A stretch of 64,000 nt of DNA, taken from assembly GCF_022201045.2 (NCBI RefSeq), contig NC_068562.1, positions 15,561,001 to 15,625,000 on the forward strand, read 5' to 3'. Below the pieces are notes generated by a model, which saw nothing but the letters and a program-made list of their open reading frames with translations, had not been told where the DNA came from and ran no database searches. The stretch comes from Citrus sinensis. Its lineage: Eukaryota; Streptophyta; Magnoliopsida; Sapindales; Rutaceae. Numbering within the stretch: position 1 is the first letter of the stretch; every line of letters begins with the position of its first letter. Below, piece by piece: positions 44,774 through 57,300 of this stretch. Made by a program: the position numbers and the translations under genes.

Positions 44774-45404
44774 CGTGAGTTGTGAGTTTTGCGGTAATGT
44801 ATGAATCATGAATATCATAATTACACCTTTTTGTTTTGTTTTTTTTTTCCCCTCACTTTTATCTTTTATCGTTTCGTGGCCGTTAAAAGTCACACACTTT
44901 GCAACTACTCGCTTAAAGTGATCTGATCTAGTGCAAACAGCTGTACGCAAGATCAAATACCCTCACTTAATTTTAAAAAAAAATGTGACATTGTCCTCAA
45001 AACGTCGACGTTTCCAAACATCCTTTTCGATATTTGGCTGCATCAACAAACCGCTACTCTACACACTGACCACCAACAAAATGCCAAGAGACGATGCAAG
45101 CTCTTTCACCAATCTTCAACAACAATTATGTTTTCATGGTCATACAAATTTACCTTAATGCTCCTGTATCTGCCTTTCTCCTCTATCCACCTCATTAATC
45201 TCTTTATCTCCCACCCATTCCATAAAGCCATTGGGCAGATTGATCTGTCTCTACATAGTCCCCCCATATACAATCGAATTAAAGAACAACATATGTTGTA
45301 AGAATTAAAAAAAAAAAAAAGCAAATAAATAAGGACCTGCGTCTTACTATTAATTAAAAATTTGACTAGAAATATCATTACCATACGTCCAATGATAAGC
45401 TAAC
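44774..45404. other. Intergenic
   Basis: No conserved frame or repeat structure recognised apart from homopolymer runs. Confidence 0.35.
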
Positions 45405-45937
45405 TGTTGTGTATTCAGTGAATCAAATCAAAGAGGATGAAACGACAGAGTTAGCTTGCGTTTTGTGATGCTCGATAACTTCAGTAAAACGACACTTAAA
45501 GACTGCGTTTTATGAAGTAAATGTTTTGCTTGCTACAACGACATACAGTCTTGCCGTTTTGAAGTTAATAGAACACGAGCAGAACACGTGCATACAAAAG
45601 GTTGTTAAAGGGCCGTTATTGCACATGGTCCTCACGTGCGTTTCTGGGAAGCCTCTGAGGTGGTTTATAAGCTGTGATGCTCAGCTGGAAACGGTGTGTG
45701 TGTTGGTTGAGAGAGAGAGCATTGTAACGAGAGAAAGAAAGCTTGAGACTGAGAGTTTTCTTGTTCCTGTTGAGTGCTTGTTAATCTCTGTAATCAAGTC
45801 TTGAAGTCATATCAATGAAGCTGTTAAGTTTGTTCCCCCGTGGATGTAAGTCAGTGCAAATTGACTGAACCACGTTACATAGTTGTGTTCTGTGATTTCT
45901 TGATTTCAATTCGTTTCTTTGTTTGTTTCTAAACACA
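45405..45937 (+). mobile_element. Probable solo Copia-type LTR
   Basis: The segment contains TTTATAAG (TATA-like, about 45665) and ends in a U5-like region, CCCCCGTGGATGTAAGTCAG then TTGACTGAACCACGTTA. This parallels the U5 of the Copia at 19.8-25.2 kb (GCCCGTGGACGTAGG ... CCGAACCACGTAAT). Start (TGTTGTGTATTC) and end (CTAAACACA) are approximate; I could not find a clean target duplication. No PBS or gag follows. Confidence 0.45.
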
Positions 45938-46689
45938 ATCCTAGTCTTAGTAATAGGTCATTAATCCATTAAGCTTTCTGGTTGTCTTTGGGAGGCATCT
46001 TGATTGATTCTAATCCAAGATCCTTTGGGAAGTGTTCTGTAAAGCTTCTGTTTTCAGCTTATCAGAATCTTCACTAACCTAATTACAGTTATAAGAAACA
46101 GATAGATATGCATTACAGTAAGGGAAAAACTGATAAGTTAATAATGAAATCCTCCTTTTTTAAACAAACTTTCTGCCCTCCAATGACGTTCAGTCCTTCA
46201 CCCGCAACATTCATAATGAATTATGTCATTATTAAATTCAAACATAGATTACACAAAATTGCACAACTGAATCAGGATATACAAATCAAATAGACATAGA
46301 GATTTTTCAAACCCATAAAATTAAGATTCATGAAATAATTGGAATGAGTTTTTAGCCACCATTATCTCAAGATTGTTTTCCTTATACCTTGTAATACCCT
46401 GAATTAATCTATCAAAGCAAAATACCGTCCAATTCATCTTACTTATACACTTTATATCCTTCAAAGAAAATAAGAATACGTGCAGTAAACAACATAAATA
46501 TAATTTTAAACTCATGGTCAATTTTGCCTGAATTATACAAAATATCGGTTAATGTCTCAATGTTAATTCCACTAATTTTGCATTAAACTTTAATGTTAAT
46601 TCCACAAGATGTTGCATTAAACTTTTATAAATATGTGGCTACATGTGACCCATTCTAACCGAAGCAGCATTCCGTCATCCTTCACTCTA
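45938..46689. other. Intergenic
   Basis: AT-rich, no recognisable gene. Confidence 0.35.
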
Positions 46690-47136
46690 ATTATGCATCC
46701 AAAAATTCAATTGTATTACCCTCCTAGCTGTGTCAATCCTCTAAGCTAATCAACAACATAGTTTTCTCGTCACCCTTCTATAATTGAGCTCAATGAGGTT
46801 GCCCAGTCCCATTTCCGAAACAGCTTGTCTTTGTTCATCTGTTAGGTGCGCACCTAGTGAGGAATTTGGCCTCCTCAACTACACTTTTGTCTACTCTACT
46901 TAACTAAAATTCGTATTTCTCTTTTTTGTCTGGCGACGAGTTCTTAAAACTCCAACCCTATTTCCTTGCGCACCTGGGGAAGTAAAAAAAAATAAATAAA
47001 TAAACTAAGTTAAATTTCCAGCTATCTTGTCTCACAAGCATAATAATATTACAAGAATAATTTTCCATTTTTCCTAACCTCTCTTGTACTGCTTGCCGTG
47101 CCATCCAAGGCCTTCATCCCACGTACAGCTTCCCCA
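46690..47136 (-). pseudogene. Relic of a transposon-associated plant gene (DUF1985/Ulp1-like context)
   Basis: The minus strand shows CAHLTDEQRQAVSEMGLGNL followed by IELNYRRVTRKLCC, then stops, then RIDTARRVIQLN. This resembles a segment (L-T-x-E-Q-x-x-A-V-x-x-M-G-F-G-x-L-L-x-L) common in plant genes carried by MULEs, such as DUF1985/Ulp1 or plant-mobile-domain proteins. Upstream exon-like pieces include GEAVRGMKALDGTASSTRE (47079-47136) and VRKEIGLEF (about 46950). At least two stops interrupt the conserved segment. The frames at 47254-47484 and 47849-48031 may be further remnants of the same gene. Confidence 0.4.
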
Positions 47137-48149
47137 CTAAAATTTTAGAAGAAAGAAACAAAATTCATTAGCCTCACACGACAACAGTCCTCTTGGGAAT
47201 AAACAATGAAATTTTATTTATCACGAATTGGTTTCTAGGCAGCATCAGCAAACTTACAAGAACGTTACGAATCCATAGTTGCATTGTCTGCCTCCATTTC
47301 CTTCAGCATTAAGCACTTCTGAAGATTTGTTACAGCGTTTAGAATCCGTCGTCTTCCGATTACGAATTGCCCCCAACTTCATTCCTGTAATCACAACATT
47401 TTGTCCATAATTATGAAGGCAGACAAATGGTATTGATAACGATATATCAAAAGAAAGGCTCCCCCAATCTGCCCTCATTTGCATGAAATAATGGGATAAT
47501 TTCTTTTTCTAGAATCACAATGGACTTCATTGATAATTTTCTGCCATAATAACATTAGCAACCCACTAAGTAGCAAGTCAGCCAAAACCACCACAACTTA
47601 GCACTAAGTCATCCATAGGACAAAATAACTCAACCCAGCACTACTACATATTTCTTCGATATAATTTATTTAATAGCTATAAATATTTATTTAATTTTAT
47701 AAATTCTTTTCAAAAAATTTTGGTTTCACTTTAAAAAAGAGTGAAGTGAAGAAGACTTGAAGAAAGAGACCATTTCTTTTTTGTTTTATATATTTATTTG
47801 GTTTTGTCTGATGTGTTGGGGTTTCCATGGTTGAAAAGAAAACACATTTCACTCCCGAAAGAGTTCAATCTTGATTTCTAGGAAATTCTCACCAAAGTCA
47901 CTTTCTTTATCACTGGCAGACTCTTGTCCATTCTGTGATAGCATGTTAATGCAAGCATACAACATAATTACATCATCACTCACGTAAGTATCAAAAGGGG
48001 CAATCAAAAAAAAAAAAAAAACCTTGAGCAAAATAATATTAAATCAAAGTTTGAGGAATCATATAATACTACACATTCATAATTGAAATAAATTATTTTG
48101 TATCCAATTAATGGAAGAAACTACATAAATAATTTTGCATTAAGGAAAC

Positions 48150-48660
48150 GTTTGGGATTGCTTTCCGAAGGCTCAAAAATAATTTTGACAAATTAAAAAT
48201 TAATTTTAGTATTTGATAAATTTTTTAAAAATCACTTTTGACAAAATCACTCTGTTTTATAATAGATTTTGAAAAGTAAGGAAGAAGTAGTTTTTTAACT
48301 GATTTTGATAATCAGTTTTATACTTAATACAATTCTATATATATTCTCATAAATATTATAAAATTTTAAAATTATCCTTAGTAATTAAAATTAAAATCAT
48401 TAACGTTAAATAAATTATTATTATTACCAATTATGTTGAGATAACAAAATAAAAAATAAAATTAATAATATAAATATTTATTTTAGTTATAAATTGTTAT
48501 GTATACACAATAAAAATATATTTTTATATGCATGTTTATAAATGTGTAAATAAATTTTATTTAACATTATGACCAATTCAGTTATTTGCATTCTGACAAT
48601 AGTTTAACGGTAATATTTATCAAACATGACTGCTTTTTAAATTTATAGCAATTTAAAAAA
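48150..48660. repeat. Dispersed non-coding repeat, copy 2
   Basis: It shares ordered blocks with 37680-38170 in the same orientation, including AATTAATTTTAGT, a CAATTCTATATATAT-type stretch, and ATAAATATTTATTTTAGTTA. It is probably a MITE family member with eroded ends. Confidence 0.5.
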
Positions 48661-49454
48661 TAAATTTTACCAATTGTTTAACTAATTCTTTTCGCAACTG
48701 ATTATTTCTACATTTCTGCCAAGAATAATTACTTTAAAAGTTATAATATTACCAAATTACCCCTGAGATAATAATTTTTGGTACGTGAGGTCATCACACG
48801 CTCTTACTTTACATTCTTTATTATGTGATTGTATTAACTATTAACTAGCTAATTAAAAATCAGAAGAAATTCTACGAAATTCCTCACATTCCTTTTGGGG
48901 AAAAAAAAAGAGTGAAGAATTTTTTTTGGTGGTTTTTTTTTTTTTTCCAAAAAGGATGAAGTGGTATGGTATATTCAGAAAATGAGTGGCTATTTTCACT
49001 CTGGAAAAACACTAAATGAAACAAAACAAAATTGGCCAAACCGAATCCTCAGCAGATTTTGTGATAGCTAGCATGCTAATAGTGCTATTGCTGGCGTATA
49101 ACATGCCATGCCTTTTCATACTATCTTCTTGGCCAAAAAAAAAAAAAAGAAAAATAGAAAATGACGTTTTAGTAAGTTAACTAATTAGTTTGAATTTGTA
49201 GAAGCCTACAATTGAATATGGCAATAAGATTAAACCACAGACAAGACAATTATGACTCAAATTCAATCCGTATAATAATAATCATGTTAATTTGACCAAC
49301 TCAAACCCTTTTTTTTTTTTTGTCGTGCCAAAAATTACTAACTTTATCTAAGATAATCTGTTTTTATGTAGAAATTTTATATTTATCAATCAACTATGTA
49401 ACTTTTCTGTTATTATTTTAACATAAGAGATAAATTAGTTATTTAAAAAAAAAA
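48661..49454. other. Intergenic
   Basis: AT-rich with homopolymer runs. No gene is seen. Confidence 0.35.
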
Positions 49455-49456
49455 TT

Positions 49457-49553
49457 CACTTTCTTAGTCGGCTAGCGAGTGGCGATGAACTCATAATCTC
49501 ATAACAAGGGTCAGTTCAAAGCCCCTGGTACTCTTTTTTTTTTTTTTTTTTTT
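49457..49553 (+). repeat. tRNA-Met-like SINE head or tRNA pseudogene with T-tail
   Basis: The sequence TTAGTCGGCTAGCGAGTGG, followed by ACTCATAATCTCATAAC and then GGTCAGTTCAAAGCCCC, resembles plant elongator tRNA-Met. It has an A-box-like segment, a CAT anticodon context and a B-box-like GTTCAAAGC. The acceptor stem is not clearly paired. A run of about 20 T follows at once, which fits either a T-tailed SINE or a pol III terminator. The sequence is not a functional tRNA by eye. Confidence 0.4.
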
Positions 49554-50524
49554 CTACTCCCCAAGGTCAGTACGGGAGTAGAGATTTTCCACTTCTGTAT
49601 TCTACAGATTTTTGTGATGGACTATGAATATATGTATCTAGATTTTAATTGAATTAAAATTGTATTTGTGGAGTTGTTATCTAGAAAAGATTCCTTATTT
49701 TACCATGATAAGAGAGAAGCTAAAAAAAAAAAAAGACATAAATTAACCGAGTAGTGGTTGCAGCTCTCCCAGTTTTGAGTTCCCTTAAAGGAGGCTCACG
49801 TGTCTTTTTAAAATAAAATTTTGGTGGAGATAAATCAATAATATTAGAGATTTTAACATTTGAGTTCCAATACTATTAGTTACTTATATAGTAAATGATA
49901 GATTTCATAACTAGTAAAATTACTTAACCACATCCAATAAATAAATATTATATTAGTTGAAACTTAAATTAAGACTTAGATATTGAAATATTTAGCATTA
50001 CTCGGAGATAAAATATCTCCTCACTTGACAATAAGACGTAATTGGTCATGAAAATATTAGCAAACCTTTGATTATGCATGCCATACATATTAGTAATTCA
50101 AAAAACAATTTATCTTGTATTTTAATAAGATAAGGATTTTTCATTAAAAATTACTATCTATTTATAAACAGAAAATTCTTATAATATTGAAGTTAAGGAC
50201 AAAATAAAATATAAAAAATAGAAATTTTAATGTGATAAATATATTGTTTTAGAGTATATATTTTTTAATTTTTTGTTTTAACTCAGATTTTAATATGGTC
50301 AGATCCTTCGTTTGATAATTTTTCATATTTAAAATAACATAAAAAAATTTTAAAAATGAAAAAGTGAAAATGATATGTCAGTTTGCGCGAAGTGTTGGAT
50401 GTCCATTCGCTGGCAAAGGACCCTCTTCTCTTCCGTACCCTCTCCCTCTAAAACCAACCAACAAAAATGCCCGAAACCAAATCCTCACAACTCACCACCA
50501 AACTCGTCAAAAAATTTCACAAAC
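49554..50524. other. Upstream region of the 50.5-kb gene
   Basis: AT-rich, no other gene seen. The last roughly 150 bases are C-rich leader of the following gene. An in-frame ATG exists at 50375, but the residues after it are not transit-peptide-like. Confidence 0.4.
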
Positions 50525-52928
50525 ATGCCAGCCAACGCATTAACAAGGCAGCTTAGCTCCACTTCAACTCTTTGGCCTCCACTCAAAAAACCCACTTTTT
50601 CCAAACCAAAATTTGCTAAGCCCACGCCTGTTTCTGCATTTGCTATGGCCAGTTTCACAACTACCCAGGTGGCCCCCGCCGCCATCGTTGGCGGTGGACG
50701 TGTCGGAACGGCCTTAAAGGAAATGGGTAAGGGTCAGGATTTGTTGGTAAAGCGAGGAGAGCTTGTGCCGCTTGATTTTGAGGGCCCCATATTCGTTTGC
50801 ACCAGAAATGATGATCTTGAGGCTGTTCTTGAGGCCGCTCCTCGATCAAGATGGAATGGTACCAATTCCTAATTGTAGTACTTCTTTTGTTTGCGGAATA
50901 TTCGATAGCATTAGTAGCATGTTGTAAATTTAGTAATAAAATGTTGTGCTTTGATGATAACTTTGTATTGGTATTGTATTGCATTGCAGTGTAAGGATCC
51001 TATATTGTCTGTAGAGATGCTTTATTTTTGTGTGTTATTCAAGTAGTAAGAGTAATTCTGTTAAATTATTTGGTTTTGTGAATGATTGGAGCTGATGTTT
51101 TGAATTTGTTTTTTGGCAATATATTTCAACAATCTGATTGATTGGATGGATGTACACGATCAAGCAGATTTGGTATTTTTCCAGAATGGGATGATAGAAC
51201 CATGGCTCGAAAGTAAAGGACTAAGGGATGCAAACCAAGTGTTGGCTTATTTTGCTGTATCGAAGCTTGGAGAACGTCCTATTGATGGTAAGACTGATAC
51301 GAATCCTGAAGGACTGACAGCAGCTTATGGGAAATGGGCTTCTGTAGTTGCTGAAAGATTAAGTGTTGGAGGCCTCTCTTGCAAGGTAAAAAAAGAAAAC
51401 TCCGTTTCTTTACAAGAGAATTTAGGCTGGAAGTTGAAACTCTCTAGTCAATTGTATGACTAAGGTTGGGAGCTTTAGTTTTTGTTTAAACTTCAAACTA
51501 TCTTACTTGGTCATTCATTTCTTATATATGATTTATGCAATCTAAACCAGGTTCTTGACAAGGAAGCATTCCAGAAACAAATGTTAGAGAAATTGATATG
51601 GATATCAGCATTCATGCTTGTTGGAGCTCGCCATCCTGGTGCAACTGTAGGTGTTGTGGAAAAGGAATACCGCTCTGAGGTGAGAACACCATTATCAAAA
51701 GATTGCTATACTTGATTGGTCCACTCACTTTACTTTAAGCTTGTTAAGTGCTTTATTGCGTCTTATGCTTCTTGAAGTGTTGTTAGATTTTTGTTAGTTT
51801 CATTTAAAAACATCACAGACTGATGCCGTAGGGGATAATGATGCGAATAGATAGAAAGGAGATTGTACCATGATTCTCTTCTTTTCTTATGTGCATGCAC
51901 GTGCGTTCTTACAAATGTTCATGCTTAAGAAATTTGGTCTATTATCTTTTTGCTTTATGGGTTCTTTCTAAAAGTAGCACGCCTCTAAGCTATTATGCTT
52001 TATGTCAATAATTCTACATTAAGCCTTTATACTAGGATGCTTCATATAGTCAAACTCTTGCATTTGCATAATTGTCATACCTTGTAGCAATTACCTTTTA
52101 TTGAACACTTTGTTCTTTGTGGCTGACACATAGCATAATTACAGAGAGGTGACATTTGTGTGAAGTATTTGCTCATGTAATATTTCTAGTGGTACTTTTG
52201 CCTCGAGAGATGTTGATAGTTACTATGGAGTAAAAGTTTGCTGGACATTAGATGGGGGCAAATGACAGCTTTTAAGGTTGCTAATTGCTTGTGGATAGAG
52301 ATAACCTTACCTGAGTTGGTATGTGCTTGCTATGATTTGACAGTCACAGTCATGCTTGACCTACAATGCTGCTTAATGTCACTTTCAATAAGGGTTTCTA
52401 TTTGCTTGGTGGATAGAAATAAGTTAGAAGAGTCAAATTGGTATTTGCTTGCTGTGATTTCATTTGGGCTGCGTTCAAGCTCGGTCACTCGAATTCATGG
52501 TCATGCTTGGCCTATTCTGCTGCTTTATGTCACTTTCAGTTTAGTAACTCCAGCTATTATGAATCAAATTAACTGATCAGAAATTGTGCTTTCAGGTTTC
52601 TGCTCTCATTGCTGAACTTGCATTGGCAGCTGCTGCGGAGAAAGGAATAACATTTGATCCCGCAATGGAGGACAGATTATGTGCTTATTCACGAGCTGTT
52701 GCACACTTCCCAACTGCAGTTAAAGAGGTAAGGGATGTAACTCACAGCAGTAACGTTAATCACACCCGACTTTATGAACTTAAACTCACTGGTAAATTTG
52801 CAAAATTTTTGCAGTTTAAATGGAGAAATGGTTGGTTCTATTCTCTCTCTGAGAAGGCGAGTGCAGAAGGGAAACCTGATCCATGCCCCCTACATACAGC
52901 ATGGCTGAAAGAGATAAAAGTTGTGTAG
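50525..52928 (+). CDS. Conserved plant protein with N-terminal GxGxxG motif (At1g16080-like)
   Basis: Five exons give 308 residues: 50525-50858, 51168-51385, 51551-51679, 52596-52727 and 52815-52928. The N-terminus (MPANALTRQLSSTSTLWPPL) is Ser/Thr-rich and basic, so a chloroplast transit peptide is likely. Next comes a Rossmann-like turn AIVGGGRVGTALKEMG, then FVCTRNDDLEAVLEA and FFQNGMIEPWLESKG. An alpha-helical second half contains MLEKLIWISAFMLVGARHPG and EVSALIAELALAAAAEKG. This two-part layout resembles ketopantoate-reductase and 6-phosphogluconate-dehydrogenase-like folds, but no catalytic activity can be assigned. From memory it matches Arabidopsis At1g16080, an uncharacterised protein. 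The start at 50525 is chosen because it gives a plausible transit peptide; 50375 is an alternative. Confidence 0.88.
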
Positions 52929-53299
52929 CAATTTGAATTAGTTTCTGTTTGATATAGATTCTTCCCCTAGAGCTTAGTTATAGCTTCTTCCGAGTAGAGC
53001 TGTTTCAAGTACATAGCCCTGGTAGGTTTTTTATGAGTAAAGCTTATAACAAAAGTTGATTAGTAGTCAATCATAATTTACGTGTAAACCAAGTATTATT
53101 AAGTTTGTATTATTAGAGTAAGGAAGTAAAGTAGTTGTTAAAATCAAGTGAGGCTATTGTTGATTAAAGTGGCGTGGAATTATATTTTTGGCGTGGAATT
53201 ATATTTTTTTAACAATGGGCCAATATTACTTATTGAGTGGGACATATTATTTTTGGAAAGCAGTAACCATTACACTTTTAAGGTTTATAGATCATATGC
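52929..53299. other. 3' region of the 50.5-kb gene
   Basis: Likely 3' UTR and downstream DNA before the hAT insertion. No other gene is seen. Confidence 0.4.
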
Positions 53300-54058
53300 A
53301 CTAGAAGATAGGTGTGTTCAGAATTTAATATGATCCATTTAATCCGTCGAATCTGTAAAAATTCAATCTATGGATTAGTGAATTGGATTGGATTGCAGAT
53401 TTAAAAATCTGCTGTCGGTGAATTGGATTGAAAATTTAAAAATCCGTAATCGGTAGATTGGATATGCCTTTATTTTTGTAAATTCGTAAAATTTTGCGAA
53501 TCTGCCAAAAATAAAAAATAATTATTTAATAAAAAATAAAACTTGCAAGTATAACATTATATTTACTAATAAGTTAAAATATAATTATATTAATACTATA
53601 TTATATCTTATATGATAATAATATAAAATAAAAATAAGCTTTTTAAGTAGTTAATTTTCATATATAGGTTTAAACGGATGAGTTTTTTATGTTATATTTT
53701 AAAGTTTTGAATATATTTTCTAATTTTATTTAAACAATTAATTTATTTAAATCTTATTTAATTTTAAATTTGATCGGTAGTACAATCATTTTTATATTAA
53801 TTTTTTTATTTAGTTAGTTTGTGGGTAGGACATGATTTAAAAATTTTTAACCCACAAATCAATCCGTAAAATGGTGAATTGAATATGGATTGAGTCAAAT
53901 CCGCATTCGATCCGCAGGCATATAAATTGGATTTGGATTGAATTTCACCAATTTGTGGATTAAATTGGATTAAAAATTTATATTTCGTAAAATCGTAGAT
54001 AAGATATGGATTGATGTCCAATCCGCAAAATTCGATCCGCGAACACTCCTACTAGAAG
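53300..54058. mobile_element. Non-autonomous hAT element with 8-bp target duplication
   Basis: The exact duplication ACTAGAAG (53300-53307 and 54051-54058) flanks 743 bp. The ends AGGTGTGTTC and, inverted, AGGAGTGTTC match at most positions. The interior carries repeated variants of GGATTGGATTG, AATCCG and GAATTGGAT on both strands. No transposase is present. It lies between the 3' ends of two convergent genes. Confidence 0.85.
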
Positions 54059-54349
54059 AGTTGTGAGCTTATTCTTCATTATTGTATTAACAAGAATGCA
54101 AACCAGTCTGAATCACATCAGTTTGAAAATTACAAAACAAAGAGTTACATTATAAAAACATAAAAAAATAATCATAAGCATTCTGTTGAAATCAAACAAG
54201 AAATTATTCAAGCTTTAATGATATACAGATTTTCCTGCCTTTAAAATGATTCAAGCTTTAAGAAGGCATTATTCAACTATCTGCTATTCGATCAGGACTT
54301 GATTGGTGAAAAAGTTCCTTTTTAATCATCACATTCCATGTAGTTTCCT
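54059..54349. other. 3' flank of the NUDT3-like gene
   Basis: Likely 3' UTR of the minus-strand gene. Nothing else is recognised. Confidence 0.4.
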
Positions 54350-57300
54350 TTACTGCAGCAATTTGTTGACTGCAGTGAATGTGGGAGCTATATCCACAGG
54401 AACCTGAAGACATAAGAGAATTAATCATGTACTTTAGAATATCAAAGTACGCGAAGAACATGCAACGGAAACTCCAACTTGCAACTACAACATACATTAT
54501 GCCACCAATTCTAGCAATCAAGAATCAGAACCTACTACAGCACAATTCGATTCTATGCTTTGACTTGATTTTGTTCAGTTTTGGTTTTAAAAAGCGAATC
54601 TCAATTGGTTCAGAACCATCCTAAACCAGACCAAATTGGAAATTGAAATAGCTAAATCATGTGTATTTGCAAGAAATATTTCACAGGAGTGCCCTCAGAG
54701 GTTCAAGTGCAAGTCAACATGAATAGATAACAGGACAGGTTATACCTGAACGTTCTCCAATTTTTGTAATGCAACTTTTAGTGGCTGTGTCATTGTACAA
54801 TATTTCTGAAGAAGCAAACTTGCAGCCTCTTTGTCACCTCTTGCCTGTATGGTGAGTATTTCTGTACTCAGGCTTTCGACTGCACCTTCAACCTTTCAAA
54901 TGAAAAAAAAGCTCATTAGAGGTTTTATTTCTCAGTAAATCCATGAAAGGAGAGGAAATTAATTCAAAGGCTTTACCTTGTCAAAATCAACAGAAAAGGT
55001 ATCATCTGAATGCAGAATAAAGGCTTCTTTCTCAAACAACCAGTTAAACTGCAGTGCTTGTCCTTTTCTGTCAATAATTATTAGATATAGAATAAGCCGC
55101 ACAATAATTAGAGAAATTAACACCAAGGAGTGGATTAAAAGAAGTATGAATATCTCCCTTACCCATGAGATTCCTCTAAGCCAAATCGCACTGAACGGAA
55201 ACACCCCGCCAGGAAAGAGACATACATGGATTTCACCAAACTCTTTGGAAGCAAATCCTGCTCTCCATGGAGGGTGCAGGCAATGAGATAGAAAGGGAAG
55301 AAGGACATAGATTATTAGACATTGCACTGACAATATTATGAACAGAATTCGCAAATTATTCATCAGTTTCTGCAACTGTTTCAAAGCTCTCTATCTTGCA
55401 TACTCTATCTTTACTTGCAAACCTTAAGCCTGGGAGAAAACTGAAAAGGCCAAATAATATGTGAAATCTAAGACGCCCCTCACATGTAAAACTGAATTAT
55501 ACTCACACTGTTGTCAAGTTGATCCATGCACTTAATTAACAACTTAAGACACCTCTTGGTCAACTAGGTCCTTACCATGCTGTGTAGCCAACATTCATGA
55601 AAGTTTAAGCATACAGAAAAGGGCCTAACAATGATATTCAAAATCTTAACACATCAATTGATATTTTTTCCTAAGAAATTGCTACATAAATCAATTGGGC
55701 ATCCTAGTTCTTCATACATCACTAATAGACCTGAAATCATACCACAGTTGAAACGTAGTATTCTTTCTTACCCTGCCGATTAGAAACTTCAGTGCCCAAA
55801 GGCCAACAATGTCAGCTTTTGCTTCTTCCATAGCTGAGTGAAGTTCTTGCAGTTCCTGAATCCAAAATATAAGTAAGAGAAATCAGAGAAGATGTTCTTT
55901 TATGACTGAAACAATGATGACAAAAAATGGAGAATTCTAAAACGGTCTTCTTAAGGCTATGTCAGGAGTGAACAGAGAAGCAGAAAATGACTTCATATAC
56001 ATTTTGTAGAGAAAGATGACTTTTCTCATAAAGAGAGAGAAAGATCAAATAAAAATATCTCATAAAATGCTAAAAACGAAATCAGCACACCTATAGCAGT
56101 AAGTCAAAGAACTACTGAATTTAGACTGGAGCAGTTGCCAGCTCAAGTCTCTCAGTGACTTGCAATTGCAGTGACTATTTTTCTTGGGCATTTAACTTTT
56201 CACTTCTCATCATACTGTTTAGAAGAATCCATGCCATTAAAATATAGTACCTCTAAGTCACAGAAATGGAATTTTGGTGCAGTGATGGAGCATTTTCCCT
56301 CCAAGTTAAAAGATGTTTAGTTTTTCTAAGAGCTTAGGGCATCTCCAATGTAGCACTAAACTTAACACCAAATCACATTTTACACCATTTTTGGTGTAAA
56401 ATACTTCTCCAATGTAACACTAAAATCAACACCAAAATGGTGTAATGAATAGTATTGCACCAAATATGGTGCAACACTATTCATTACACCATATTTGGTG
56501 CTAGGGAAAAAAAGTCCCAAATATCCTTATTACTTTATCTTATTGACGTATATATCCTATTTTATATAATATTTTAAGTTATTATTATTATTTTTGTTAT
56601 TTTTTAATTTTTGAATATTATACTAATATTTTAAATAAAAAATATTCAACACAAAAATTAATAATAAAAGTATTCACTAGAGTATTATTGTTATTGTATT
56701 GTATTTTTCTATATTATTGTTGTTATTTATTGTTATTGTATTTTTCTATATTAATGTAATGTTTAATTTTCATAATGCACTTATTATTGTTATTGTAATT
56801 TTCTATATTAATGTACTGTTTAATTTTCATAATGTACTAATTTAGTTAATTAAATGTAAATTTAATAATTTTCTATATTTTTTTTGTTAATCGATATAAA
56901 ATTACTTATTACTTAATTATCTATATTAATAGTAATATTTATTGTGTTAATTGAATTAATTCTTGAGAATTAAAGGAAGAAAAAGAAGAATATTCTTTTT
57001 GGTGTAAAATTTGGTGTAAATGGGTTGGAGATGAAATAGTAATTTGGTGTGAAAAAGGTACATTTTTAGTGTTGGTGTTACACCAAAATAGTGTTATGCA
57101 TTGGAGATGGCTTTATGCTGAAGTGATTGGGTTCGTTTGAGTACTCCGTTCGAATAGTAATCTAATTTGAAGAGTTATTATAGCTTAGACCAAACTCTTG
57201 AGCACCAGGTAAGAAACTGAATGGACGAGTTTACTCAATTTAGGTAATGTATCCTCCCGCAATAAGAATAGAGAAGGCCAATAAACTCAAATATGGTAGC

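Noticed and set aside
52238..52576. 112-codon frame inside the 50.5-kb gene
   Set aside because: It lies wholly within the intron between 51679 and 52596 and shows no conserved motif.
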